64,000 nt of DNA, from NCBI GenBank assembly GCA_933207985.1, contig OW240916.1:262721108-262785107 (forward strand), given 5' to 3'. Position 1 is the stretch's first letter. Each line of letters opens with the position of its first letter. Made by a program: the position numbers and the translations under genes. The notes under the pieces were generated by a model, which did not search any database, was not told where the DNA came from, and saw nothing but the letters and a program-made list of their open reading frames with translations. Below are positions 21,753 through 33,101 of this stretch, piece after piece. This stretch comes from Pelobates cultripes (taxonomy: Eukaryota > Chordata > Amphibia > Anura > Pelobatidae).

Positions 21753-22302
21753 TTTTAATTTCAATTAGCCACATGGCTTCTAGATATATATAAAAATATT
21801 TTTTTTAAAAATGTTTTATATAAAATACAATCAAGTTTCTAATTTTAGATTTTCATTTTGATACTTTTCATATATATTATTATATTTTTACATATTTTTT
21901 ATATATTAAATGAAATTATTTATATTGTGTTATTATTATTATTTTTTGCAGGATCCCTTCTCTCTATTTTTCCCTTTTAATATAGAGAATTATACTGTAT
22001 GCTATATCTTTACAAGAAGTAACGCTCCTCAATATAAATGAAATTTATTACAATTACCCTCCTCATATTATAAAGATGTTGCAATTGTAATTGGACTCTT
22101 ATGTATCTATACTTGATTTTTATATATATGGTATGTGCAAAAACATTGTAAGAAAAGATCTATTTTAAGATATAAACTAAAATCTCCAGTTGTTTCTGTA
22201 TGTAAAGGCTCTTTGCCCACTTCAAATATGGCGCTGGACACCAGGACTGTTGATATATGTGAAGGGAATGAAAGACCGAAAATCCGGAAATGACATCATG
22301 AA
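21753..22302 (+). other. 3' untranslated part of the Penelope-like element
   Basis: AT-rich sequence to about 22190, then a GC-richer stretch leading into the promoter-like part of the right pseudo-LTR. No frames of note. Confidence 0.6.
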
Positions 22303-22348
22303 CACGTGATCGGACGGAAGGTCACGTGATCGGACGGGAGGTCACGTG
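22303..22348 (+). promoter_or_regulatory. Three CACGTG E-boxes at exact 20-bp spacing
   Basis: CACGTG occurs at 22303, 22323 and 22343 within repeats of TCACGTGATCGGACGG. A CRE-like TGACATCA is at 22291-22298. This GC-rich block lies just before the pseudo-LTR repeat and may be the element's promoter. The function is inferred. Confidence 0.55.
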
Positions 22349-22406
22349 ACGCGGAAACACGGCGAAACCGGAAGTAAGGATGGACGCCGGCAAAACGGCG
22401 CCAAAT

Positions 22407-22878
22407 TTGAAGAGGAGAATACCATTTAAAAGGAAGAAGACCAACACTCACCACACACTTTGATAAAGACCTGGAGGTCGAAACGCGTTAGTGCTGTGTA
22501 TTTCGTTATGTTATTTTAGCTTTTTCTGTATCCGTTATTTTAACCAGTAAAGTCACTTTTTGATTATTGACACTGGATGTCCTGGAAGTTATTAAAGGGC
22601 GGAGAAAAGAAGCAGAGCTATTTGGAAAGCTGAAAATCGAAAGCCAGAATAAGCTTATTATTCACCTGCCATCTAAGCTAGAGCCAGCTTTATGTGGCTC
22701 TACACACTGTGAGTGACCCAATACCTGAGACCAATTAATGTTCTGTATATAACAGTGTTACACTATATATGTGTTTTTCTATTATAGGTCTAACAGGAAG
22801 TGTTCTACTTATATTAAGTATAATATATCTTCTTATTGCTCTATGTGCACCCCCCTTATATTCTTTTTTCTATCACTT
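22407..22878 (+). repeat. Right inverted pseudo-LTR of the Penelope-like element
   Basis: 472-bp inverted match to 19696-20167. On the coding strand it contains the hammerhead-like motif at 22451-22500. The element continues beyond it to 22973. Confidence 0.9.
22451..22500 (+). ncRNA. Hammerhead-ribozyme-like motif, right copy
   Basis: In order: CACACT (outer stem), TTTGATAAA (in place of CUGAUGA), stem GACC-TGGA-GGTC, GAAA, palindrome ACGCGT with GTT as the possible cleavage triplet, and AGTG closing the outer stem. Penelope-like elements are known to carry hammerhead motifs in their pseudo-LTRs. The first C and the G of the CUGAUGA core are changed here, so activity is doubtful. Confidence 0.55.
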
Positions 22879-22988
22879 TGTATTTGAGTGCCATTTAGTG
22901 ATTCTGGGCACTGGGGGTAGTTGCACATTCTCTGGCTCTATAGCGCCAATCCACCATTTCTTGTATTGTTTTTATAAATGGAATATGA

Positions 22989-24544
22989 CCCACATGTTGG
23001 GAGGTCCCTGACAGTAATCAAGGATAAGGGGACATTGCCAATGACTAAATCTGTGCTCCCTTTATTATTGTTTCATTTCCTTGTATGGCAATAATAGGCT
23101 ATAATATTGGTTATAGGCAATAATAGCAATTCTTTTTGTGTACTCTCCGGGTTCATGACTTACAGATGTTTTAGCTGTAAATAAAAAAAAATCTACATTA
23201 CCTTTAGAAACTAATTGTGCACTAGCAATGTACTTGAACAGTCTGCAATACACATTTTACAGACTGACTTTCTAAACTCTGTAATTAATGAGACCTTATT
23301 GTATGATGGAACTGAAAGACCGTTCGAATGATAGATAAAATGAATCCACACAAACTGTAACAGAGTGAGGAGCAACTAAGAGATTTATCACATATTGAAT
23401 AATGATGTCATGCAGGGTTTACAGAGCTTTCTGAGAATGGGGATCACTAAGGGGATGTAGTAAACTAATGCATTCTGTCACTGCACTGAGAACATATGTG
23501 AGGTTGCAGACCAGAAGGAGACATACAACGGTCGAAAGTAATAACAAACATATGTGGAGCACATCATACAGTAAGACTGTAACTATGCTCTACTGGTTTC
23601 ATCATTCACAAGTATAAATTTCAATATTCACGTGAGCAGATCAGTTTAGTGTGTCCCACTAAAAATAATTTTGCTTGATTTAATAGCTCTTTACACTAGC
23701 AAGTTGGCATGCTATATTGATTATTTTCCTCAACTGACTGGCCAGCTATTACATGGCAGATACATAGAAGCATGAAATAACTAGAGGTTGCTTATATGCA
23801 TCAGAGACAAATTAAAATTGTGTTGGGTCCCCATGGTCTAGTATTCTCAGAGGGGACCCATTATTGGATGCGTAAAAGAATGACTAGAAGACTCTTCTTC
23901 TGCAACAACTTGTGCAGTAGTCAGTAAGATCTCATAATATCCAGAAATAATCACATAATGGTCAGTGCGGAAGTGATGTCACATGCTTCCACTGCTGTGG
24001 GATGCTTTGCACACTAGGTGAGTATTGACCGCAAAGAGCAGTGACAGCAACCACAATGCACATTGCTTGTCACTGCCATTTGCCTGATTCGTATACCACC
24101 AACAATAAGGGCTATTAAGTAGTGTGGGGTTATATATTCTGTACACAGTACTAGTCAGAAGATTGGCACCATGAAAACCACATTAATTACATGAAGTTTA
24201 CTATTTTCAAATCAGAATATAGGAAGCTCCTAAGGAAGCACCTGACCTGGAACTCCACCATTCAATAGGATAAACGTATAAACAATCTCATAGGTCTATT
24301 TGTCTGTAACTGTCCTCATGAAACTTGGGGGTTTCCAATCCTTTCTACCTGGTAGCTGGGGACAATATGGAGAAATTACAGAAATACAGAAGCTTTTACA
24401 GATTTTACATCATCAGTAGACCCTATTCTGAACTATGGTTGTTTTGATTTGGCCCCAGACAATCAAAGTGCAGCTCTTCACAAACCTCTGTATTTATTCC
24501 ATGTAAGTCACAGCTTTCCACATCTTGGTTTTACATATTTGTAC
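22989..24544. other. No gene recognised
   Basis: AT-rich sequence. A small hairpin GCAGTGACAGCAA with TTGCTTGTCACTGC lies at about 24040-24080. 24140-24540 may belong to the Tc1 remnant that follows, but I cannot show it. Confidence 0.4.
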
Positions 24545-24860
24545 ATTTGCTGTAAATCAGACAGGATGAGGACTGTGGGTTAATAGAAATTTTCAAGTCT
24601 TGACACAGATTCTCCATCAAACTGATGACTTGCTTTTGACTGGGATATTCAGGAATATCCAAGGTTTCGAAAACCACTCCAGTTTAAAAATACTTGTGTG
24701 TTAATGATTATTGTCCTGCTAAATTGCTAATCTGTGAACCTTTTGCTGATCCTTTGAGAACAAAAACAATGTTCTTTTGTAAATCAACTGTATTTGGCTG
24801 CATTCATTTTACTTGATGCCCTGATGATGCAATATAAATACACATATTCCAAAATTATTA
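24545..24860 (-). pseudogene. Tc1-like transposase remnant (C-terminal half)
   Basis: The minus strand reads KMNAAKYS at about 24790-24820. Near 24660 it reads GVVFETLDIPEYPSQK and MENLCQDLKISI, corresponding to the Tc1 blocks around the third catalytic acidic residue (SPDLNPIENLW). The E of MENL is kept. The PDLNP part and much between the blocks is lost. It belongs to a different Tc1 family from 40614-42994. Confidence 0.6.
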
Positions 24861-25621
24861 TTCATTTTCCCGATGCTGAACGGGCAAAATTACCTTACAA
24901 ATATAATAAAAAGACAAGGGGTTCCCTAGATCTCAATATGAATTGGGGAGTACTGGTGAATGCCCCCTACCTCTAGAATAGAGGGAAGCTAATACCTGGC
25001 AAGGCCCTGATAAGGCATATCATTCTCTCCACCCCATGACCTGAGGTAATATAGTAACAGAAAATCTGGGCATAGTCTATAATAGCTAATAACTGAACCA
25101 GGTAATGTCCAGTCCCCAGTACTTCTACCCCATACATTTGAAGGTGCTCAATCTCTCTTGTCCAAAAATTAAAACTAACCAGGAATTCACCATCTGCACT
25201 GAACAGGAACAAGGAATGCCCAATTCAATTATCTAAAATATTTCTAAATAACCCCATCAGTGCAGTGGGCCTCTAGTCACCAGACCCCCCATTGTATGTA
25301 TTATCGGTCCCTAATAGGTTTAGTTAGAAAGAGGTATGATGTTCTTCCTTTTAGACTTCAAGCAGACCACTTCTTTAAACCACATGAGGCCTGTGAGCGA
25401 GCATGCTACAGGTCTGTACTAATCATATCCCAAACGAATGTTGCAGGAGAGTGGGTACTAAACATACTCCAGTTACGCTGATATGTTGAATATGGTGGTG
25501 GTTGCATCCGATGTACTTCCTTCATCACTTTTGTCGTTGGGCAGTTAAAAGCGTGCCAACTTCTTGAAACATTTCTGATGATGCCCAGGAGCAATACATT
25601 AAGTAGTTCATCGTTCGATAT
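24861..25621. other. No gene recognised
   Basis: Mixed sequence. The reading frames at 24794-25594 are short and without motifs. Confidence 0.4.
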
Positions 25622-25755
25622 CAGGGATAGGCAACCTTTAGCACTTCAGATATTGTGGACTACATCTACTTGTACAGCTGTAATGCTGGCAAAGTAGTAG
25701 GGGAAATGTAGTTCACCACATTTGGAGTGACAAAGGCTGCCTACCCAAGCTCTAG
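25622..25755. mobile_element. Palindromic MITE (hAT-like), copy 2
   Basis: GATAGGCAACCTTTAGCACT and ATATTGTGGACTACATCTAC on the left, with GTAGTTCACCACATTTGGAG and GGCTGCCTACCC on the right. Same family as 14868-15005. Confidence 0.7.
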
Positions 25756-27024
25756 ATCCTCAAAGAATTAACTGGTATGTTATTAGAAAACCCATAAAGA
25801 GTGCCCCCTTTTTATTGTACATGAAAGAGGTCAAGTGTGCACATATCTAGCTTAAGCATATGTGGAGCACATTTGCTAGTCTATACTTAGATACTTAATG
25901 ATGTGTCAATGTTTCAAGATCCTTCTTTCTTTCAAAACATATTCACTAATCTCATTATGTGCTTTGATTCTTCTCAATATTTCTCAGAGACTGTATGCTG
26001 TAGAAGGGAAGGGGATGCTATGAATCACTCCTCCTTATTTTAGTTCTTACATTGATATGATACTCTATTAATCACGTGGAAAATTTGTATTGTAAAAAAC
26101 CACATCAAGGGCATTACTCAATATGTGAACAGAAGCAGATTGGACATTTCTTTAAAAAACATTTTTATTATTTCCTTTTAATTCTAACTTCACAGAAAAA
26201 AAGGTAATATCTTTTCTGCAAATATATGGGATATGTAATTTTTTTATGTATATATGAAATACATTTTATTGAGTACATAGTCCCCCCAGTATTACAGTTA
26301 TGTTTTTAAATGAATTAACCAAATAGTTTAAAAAGTGCATATGGAGTCATTTTGCAAAACTCAGCTAAATATTTTCTTACATGGCTGCTTTGTATTTTAT
26401 TCCATAATTACTGTGTTGCTGAAATGTTCTTGGTAGGTTGTGGGTACTACCTTTGATTATTCTAAAATAAAAATTCTGTAGGAAAAAAAAACATGCATGA
26501 AACAAATACTTTAATTCTGAAAAAAAAATCCACATTAAATGGGCACTCTAAGTACCAAAACAACTTTACTTAAACCTCTATAATATGTATGGCCCATACA
26601 TATTATATATTGTTTTTAGGACAGAAATAACAGAAATAACTCTCTCTTAATATTTTATATGTATGCCAAACATGACACAAGTATGAATAAATCTTTAAAA
26701 ATATGAAAAAAACCTTTTCACTGTTTTGCTTATAATAATTTTTAGGCATCATGTGCAGCTAAACAACTCAAGTTTGACCAAAGAACTCAAATTTCACATA
26801 TCAAATAAGAGAGTGTGCTAAACTGGTGCTTCAAACAAACATATCTGTCTAGTGCGAACTAAGAATCCAAAATGATCCATAGATGTTTTTTTTTTTTAAA
26901 TCCCCAAATTTCTTAATTCAGTGCAAGTCAGTCATCTCTCCCTGTTGAATGTAGAGCTATTGGTAACTATGTTGTACCAGGCAAGAGGCAAATGTTAGAT
27001 TTTGATGGTTATTGTGAACCAGTT
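25756..27024. other. No gene; one weak MITE end
   Basis: AT-rich. About 26535-26620 begins TTAAATGGGCACTCTAAG and resembles a decayed T2-type MITE end. A T run (10) lies near 26888. Confidence 0.4.
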
Positions 27025-27236
27025 ATACTATTACTTATCTCTGCCATCACATACAAATCCCTCTGCTACCTCTTTTCTCATCTCCCCATTTTAACCTTTA
27101 GATTGTAAGCTCACGGGCAGGGTCCTCTACCTTTTGTATCGGTCTGTTCTTATTGTGTTGTCTTTTTCCCAATTGTGCAGCACTGATGAATATGTTGGCA
27201 CTTTATAAATGCCAGTAATAAATACATTAAAAAAAA
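27025..27236 (+). repeat. LINE 3' end (CR1/L2-like), copy 1
   Basis: It contains AGATTGTAAGCTC, GGGCAGGGTCCTCT and TTGGCACTTTATAAATGCCA, ending in an AATAAATACATT tail and A run. The same words occur at 52495-52680 and, inverted, at 58428-58590. Such 3' ends are usual for CR1/L2-like LINEs and the SINEs they mobilise. Confidence 0.65.
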
Positions 27237-28400
27237 AAACAGAGTATTTACAGGATTGAAAACCATTTTGTAATGAATAGAAGCCCTCACTGTACTTTAT
27301 GGGAGCCAGTAACAGTAGCAGCATTGCGTCAGAGACCTTAGCACGTAGCGACTGAGTGGCAAAAAGTAGCAACAAGGATGGAAATGAGCTCTTGTAGCCA
27401 AAAGTAACATAGTTTGTGTGTTTAATACGTTTTTAAGTATGCAGCGATGTAGCACGGATATGCAATTTAAAGTTGGTAGTGATGTCTTCATGGACTTTTT
27501 ATTTGGTATAGGGTTTATGTTGGAGAGCTGCGAGTTTTTACACAGTCTACAATTATGTTGAAGATTTGTGCATTTTTACACAGTCTGCAATATTTCCACT
27601 CCAATTAATTTTTTACATTACCCCCACCAAGTACTACTGGACTGTGACTTATCAAACAAAGTAGGCAGTGGAGTCCTTCAAACTTAGATTCCCAGAATTG
27701 CCGTGAGGAAAATCAGTGCACAAAGAGTTAAAATGTTTTCTGGCCCAAACTCTGTTTTATATCACTTTGCAAATTACCTCAGATCATAATATCACTGCAT
27801 TTCATTTATTGCATATAGTAACAATTCAGGGTACTCACAAATATTTATACTTGGCAACAACTGTATTTTGAGAATTGTTCAAATGAAACTGCAAGCCTGC
27901 CTTTGTCACATGTAAGTGATTCCTTTCACGGACTAGACAGATTATATCCAAACCGGTTTGCCCATCCCTATTTATAAGGTAACATTCTCTTTTTGCCTTG
28001 TTGCAGATTTTTCTTTCCTTTGAAAGCTAACCTTCCAGGCTCCTTTTGCTTCTCTGAGATTCTATTGACTTTTGTTACAGTCTAGTGTGAGCGGTGAATA
28101 TGGTGAAAAGGCTTAATGTTGGTGTAGTGGGGTAAGGTCAGGGAAAGTTTATTGCTTTTTTAATACTTATTGCCTTAAAACCTTTCCCCATTTTTTAATT
28201 AAATCATACATTTGATGATGGACTAAGTTTTCCATAATAATTTGTCTGCTTTGAATGGCAAAGAAACATCAGGAGCAAGCCCTGAAAAATGGGGATCACA
28301 ATTAGTCAATTTTTTGCACGCTCAAAATTGTAATGTAGTTACTAATCAACATTATAATTCCTGTTGCATTAAATTTCTTCATGGGGATCTTGCCAAAGAT
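27237..28400. other. No gene recognised
   Basis: AT-rich sequence with short frames only. Confidence 0.4.
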
Positions 28401-28477
28401 ACAAAGGTAAGTAGGTGGGTAGGGTTTATATAGGATCATAACTCCTCCCACAAATTCAGGTCAAATGGCCTTCCAAC
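28401..28477 (-). repeat. Terminal direct repeat of the DIRS-like element, left
   Basis: Matches 35655-35731 in direct orientation (GGTGGGT in place of GGGGGGT, AGGTC in place of AGGCC). On the minus strand a TATA-like CCTATATAAACCCT is present. Confidence 0.85.
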
Positions 28478-29199
28478 TTGTGCTCTGAATTTATCTAATA
28501 CGTAATGGAATGTAGAAGGAGAAGCAAAGTTGGTTGAGGTGTGCCGAAACCAACGGACGAGTAGGCCTGTAAAAGAGGGCAAAAAGAGGATTCAAAGAAA
28601 ACACACTTAATGCAAGTTAAATACAGCATGGGTACTGAAAGCTTGTAAGGAGCTTTTACTCTGATTGAGGTATATATGTAACTGCGCTGAGGATTAGCAG
28701 TTTAGCCATTTGGTGATGTAGACTGGGGTGTAAGAGATTGAAGCTGCTGATGCAGCACTTTGTGACAGAAAGACCAGCGAAGGAAGCCATGATGTATCTC
28801 CACCTTAATGGAAGGTGTATACGTGGAGTAGTGGATTAGGACTGATAGTGTGTGGTTGACCTTGGAGACATAAAGCGGTGTGACAGTATAGGAGGTTTAA
28901 GTAAGATGCTTGATTTGTAGGTTTGGAAAAAGAGGCAAAAAAAAAACACATTGTAACTGCAAAAGTCTTGATTCAAGCAAACTCTAATTGTGATATGTAC
29001 AATATACAAGGCCCTGGCGTGAGTGATAGAGTAGTCGTGAAACTGCGTGAAGCGTGCACACCTGTTTGTGGTGAAATTGTCCAAGATTAGCTCATGTGCT
29101 TAGTCCAAGATTACCTCGTGGAATGGAGGTATCTTGGATGGTATGTAGTGGATTGTAGGGAGTGCCTGAAAGAAAACCTTAAATTGAGAGCGGGCAAAA

Positions 29200-29735
29200 T
29201 GTCAGCAGTTGTGTAGTGGACACCAGGAATAAAAATGGAGACTAGAAAGAACTGAGGGGTTGCTACCTGCCAAATCAGCCTGCGAATCAGCCACAGTGGC
29301 GGCGAGTATGACCGCCCTTGCTAATGAAATCGCAGGCTGCGGAGTTGTCAGAGCAGCATTTAACTGCCTTGCCGGTCCAAAGATGACTCCATGTGAGGGT
29401 GGCCGCCACGTTGGGGTAGATCTCTGACAAAGTAGAAGTCTCTCTAAAGGCCGGCAAGGCATCCGTCACAGTGGGCCAGGCATCCCTAACCCGAGGTTGC
29501 CTGGTGACAGAGGGACCCCGAGTGTTGTGAAAAGGAGGCTCTGGTGGTGTGAACACTGTTAGGTGTTTGTGAACCTGCTAAATCAACAAAAAATTCATCC
29601 AGATAGTGGATGACCTGAATATTTTTAGGAGCGGCCAGAAGAGGGTTTGTGCGAAGATATTGAATATTTAGGGCTGCTTCTAGAGCCAAACGTAGACAAG
29701 GTGCCATTGTGGAGGGTGAATAGGTAGTAGATTAA
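29200..29735 (-). pseudogene. DIRS-type reverse transcriptase C-terminal part and RNase H
   Basis: Read on the minus strand, IHPPQWHL just after the 29736-29807 insertion is the DIRS block LPIHPSQWHL. HYLDEFFV follows, equivalent to the catalytic LLDDFL box with E for the second D. RNase H then appears as ETSTLSEIYPNVAATLTW, HLWTGKAVKCCSDNSAAC and FISKGG. A frame change later, FIPGVHYTTADILPALN corresponds to the RNase H end (PGVHN...ADALSR). Several frame changes and missing blocks make it a pseudogene. Confidence 0.7.
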
Positions 29736-29807
29736 CCCCTTAAGGACCAAACTTCTGGAATAAAAGGGAATCATGACATGTCACACAAGACATGTGTCCT
29801 TAAGGGG
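29736..29807. mobile_element. 72-bp palindromic TTAA MITE inside the reverse transcriptase
   Basis: It is flanked by TTAA at 29732-29735 and 29808-29811. Ends CCCCTTAAGGAC and GTCCTTAAGGGG are inverted, and the centre holds GACATGTCACACAAGACATG. It separates SNAFN from IHPPQWHL of the DIRS reverse transcriptase, so it inserted after the element did. It shares ends with 32521-35076. Confidence 0.85.
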
Positions 29808-29811
29808 TTAA

Positions 29812-30121
29812 AGGCGTTGGATAAGTCTGACTTGCTCAACCAAGCCTCACTACTTGCTGAAGTGATAGCTTGTATGGCATGGTCGATTTGCGTAGTGCAG
29901 TGAGACCTCCTTAACGGGAATGAGGAGTTTTGATGCTGGGAATGGAAATAGAGTGCGGTGCGGAAGGGGACTATGATCAGACGTATAAAAGGGTATTGTG
30001 AATGGCTGCCTCGATGGGAATGGTACGCCAAGATGAGAAGTGTGAGGTCCAGAAAAGAGGCGATCCTGAAACCAGCGTATGATTGCTGTGGACAGAAGGT
30101 GGTCCACCGTAAGAGGGTCAA
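29812..30121 (-). pseudogene. DIRS-type reverse transcriptase N-terminal part
   Basis: The minus strand reads IPVKEVSLHYAN in one frame and DHAIQAITSASSEAWLSKSD with LSNAFN in the next. This is the DIRS block that precedes LPIHP (AWLSKSDLSNAFK). The upstream part is frameshifted (GFRIASFLDL and WFQDRLFSG overlap in different frames). The coding sequence is interrupted at its 3' side by the 72-bp MITE. Confidence 0.7.
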
Positions 30122-30265
30122 TGGATGTAGATAATTGGTTGGGGCATATGAGTGTACCTGTGGGAATGGCGATAAGGCCAGTGTGATTGGAACAGAGTGG
30201 GCCGGTGAGACGTATGGAGTAGTGATAGTGGATGGTGGGGGACAGGGAGGGAAATGAGGGGTAAG

Positions 30266-30820
30266 TCAGACTGTATGACCGAGATCACCAGGTGAGGGTC
30301 TACCGGGCTTAATGAGACACCTGGTGTGGCTATAGCCAATTCCACTTATCAGCCTGTTGATCGTTTGGAGGCTGACCGGGATAGCGACCGGGGTCTCCTG
30401 ACTGGAATCTGAGGAGTAAGCTGATGGCCCTTGTGAACTGGTGCCGGGCCTGGGGACTTTGGCCTGAGCCGTCATGAGCCTGTGTAGTCCTGCCTTATTG
30501 GTAGTGGCTGGAGATGGGATACCCCTGTGACTGAGCTCTGCTGACATTTTTGGAATGTACCAGTATCCCAGGTAACTGAGGGTAGAAGGGGTGAGGGATT
30601 CCTTTGGAGACCCAGTCCTGACTGGCGTGCTGGGTATTTCGTCCAACAGCAGACCAATTATTGGGATGAATTCTCTTGACATTCTGAAAAAGAAATAATG
30701 ATTTGGATAAGTAATGTGTCTTAGAGGTGTGGATGACCTTCGGAGAACTGGCCTGCTAGCTAGTGCCGAAGCGAAAAATTTTCTAGAACCAATTGACAGG
30801 TGAGGCCCTGCTAGTGCCAA
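30266..30820 (-). pseudogene. Possible ORF1 (Gag-like) of the DIRS-like element
   Basis: A 184-residue open frame precedes the reverse-transcriptase region in the same direction, where a Gag-like protein would lie. It is rich in S, P and T (PRPGTSSQGPSAYSSDSSQ) and has no domain that I recognise. The role is inferred from position only. It may be a chance frame within decayed sequence. Confidence 0.35.
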
Positions 30821-31639
30821 GTAGCGGAGAGAGGCTCTACCTATGATTTGGTCCGAGGGAATTTTGTGGCCACTTGAACGTGGTGGCAGTGTGTCGGCCT
30901 CTCGGTGACCATAATATATTCAAAACGTGTGGCCGTGACTTGGGAAGTCCTAACTGTAGCCCTAAAGAAGGGCGAGCGAGGTAGCTAACTATGATTTGGT
31001 TGTGGGGTTGAACCTCCGTGTATGAGGTGGGGGTGTAGACCTCGCAGGACCCTAGTGTTACTTATGATAGCTAAGGCCAGTGCCTAACCTTCAATGCCAG
31101 TTCTCTAGCCTGATGAGGCTTGTCTCTTAGAATGGTGTGATATAACGTATGTAGATACTTAACCTTGAGTGTTTGTCATCTTTCTTTGGGCAATGCGCAG
31201 GAAGATTACAATATAGTCTTGCTTCTGCAGGGAACAGGCCCGGTCCGGGAAACCTTAGGGGAAAAAGATGCTAGTGGGCCTGAGGCGTGCCACTAGTATA
31301 ATGAGTGTAAAAATGTTGAACGTATGGGTAGGTGTGTATCAGAGATACTGTAACGTAAGAACTTGGGTAAGCTGAGGGACCTGAACGTAGGTCTGTAAAT
31401 TAGAGACAAGACCCTGGGTTCCCACAAATGTGAACATTTTTGAATGAAACGAAGGCGAAGTGAGGCCTTAAGAAGAAACGTAAACGTAGTGAGTAAGATT
31501 ACCAATACCTGATACTGTAATGCAGGGAACCAGGTAGCCTGTATGTTGTCGATGGCGTAGGACTTGGCGAGCTGCGGTAATGACGCAGGTCTAAGTAATG
31601 ATATGTAGAACTGAATGACAAAAACATGTACCGTTAAAT

Positions 31640-32060
31640 ATGGTAGAAATACGGTGGATTATGATAATGAGATTGTTGTTGACATTTGTGAGGAATCTTA
31701 GACCAGGTACGTTATGAAGTTTAGAACCCACTTTGGGAGGTGGGGGGCTGTATGAGACCGTGGAGGCTGAATGAGGCCTCAAGGGAAAAAGTAAAATGGT
31801 AAACCTTCTTACCTGTTACCGAAATGCGGGATACTGGGAACCTCTTCTTGGAACTTTGCTTGAAGAAAAGTATAAGTAGTAGCAAGGTGGTGAAGGTTTG
31901 TGTGATTGATGTTTTAGTCACCGTGAGGAATCACAGATCTGGCCCGTTTGAAGTTTAGAACCCACTTTGGGAGGTGGGGAGGCTGAATGAGGCAGTGGAG
32001 GCTGAATGAGGCCTCGAAGGAAAAGAGAACTGGCAAACCTTCTTACCTGATACTGTAAAA
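31640..32060. repeat. 234-bp tandem duplication inside the DIRS-like element
   Basis: GAAGTTTAGAACCCACTTTG occurs at 31716 and 31950, followed both times by GGAGGTGGGG, AGGCTGAATGAGGCCTC and AAACCTTCTTACCTG. A weaker third copy may begin near 31440. No coding function is seen. Confidence 0.75.
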
Positions 32061-32888
32061 AACCTAAAAAACATTTACAGACTAAGTGTAAGGAACCAGT
32101 ATATAAGGACTTTTAAGGAACAGAGGTTTTTTAAATCGTGCTAATGGTCTGTAATGAGCCTGGTGAAAAAGGACCGTAAGGCTCAACCTAGGAGCGGAGA
32201 CCTTAGTTGCGTAGAAGACTAATACATAAGGGAAAGTACAATAGACTAAGTCTCAGCAGGGTATGATAATACCTGGAGGTTTACTTTATAACTTAACTTA
32301 TAAGAGAAAGTGAACAAACTTTAAGAAGATTTACCCTGTAAAAGATAGGTGTCCCATAATTATGTGACCATAGCAGAAAATTAGAAACACATATAATTTA
32401 ACCAGTGGTGAATTTAAGAGCCATATAAAAAAAACACATAAATACATATAGGATAAATAATGCGAGTGCTTAGATATGTGAAAGCATAACTATACTATTA
32501 CAGTAGATTAGTGAATTTAACCCCTTAAAACCGGAGGGCATACTATTACACCCTATTCTAAGCGTCTCTAAACGCCACAGGGCGTAATAGTACGCCCTCC
32601 GTTTTTTTGTTACTTACCCGGTCGCCGGCGATCCCACGCTGGCGATTGCGGTTGGGATGACTCAACTGGGATCCCAGGGAGTCCCCCGCGGTGGATCCTG
32701 CCTCCTCCGGCCCCCCCAGCCATGTGAGAGTGAGGTCCTTGCGAGGACCTCACAATCACATGGCCGTGTTAGCTGGCTCCTGCATTGCCAGCAGGGGGAC
32801 TGCCTGTAATGACAGTTAGTCCCCCTGCTGGCTGGAAATAAAATATATTAAAGTTAAAATCAGTGTAAAAAAAAAATTGTATACTTAG

Positions 32889-32892
<4 letters not shown>

Positions 32893-32928
<36 letters not shown>

Positions 32929-32936
32929 CTAAGTAT
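32893..32936. repeat. Palindromic TA microsatellite
   Basis: About 17 TA units are flanked by TACTTAGATCA on the left and TGATCTAAGTA on the right, so the whole tract is a perfect inverted repeat able to form a cruciform. Confidence 0.85.
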
Positions 32937-33101
32937 ATATATATACACAGAAACATAGAATGTGATATCAGATAAGAACCATTCGGCCCATCTAGTCTGC
33001 CCAATTTTCTAAATACTTTCATTAGTCCCTAGCCTTATCTTATAGTAAGGATAGCCTTATGCCTATCCCACGCATTCTTAAACTCCTTTACTGTGTTAAA
33101 G

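Larger units (their letters stand above)
19697..22973 (+). mobile_element. Penelope-like retroelement with inverted pseudo-LTRs, 3.28 kb
   Basis: A 15-bp direct repeat ATAAATGGAATATGA at 19682-19696 and 22974-22988 flanks the element and is read as its target duplication. Inside, 472-bp nearly identical inverted repeats (19696-20167 and 22407-22878) surround a reverse transcriptase plus GIY-YIG endonuclease frame. The right pseudo-LTR continues about 95 bp further to 22973 before the target duplication; the left one does not. This is the known arrangement of Penelope-like elements, where a truncated inverted copy precedes the coding part. The N-terminus of the protein is missing, joined abruptly to the left repeat at about 20168. 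Confidence 0.9.

Noticed and set aside
30118..30345. 75-residue minus-strand frame between the DIRS-like frames
   Set aside because: No motif; overlaps decayed sequence upstream of the reverse transcriptase and is probably chance.
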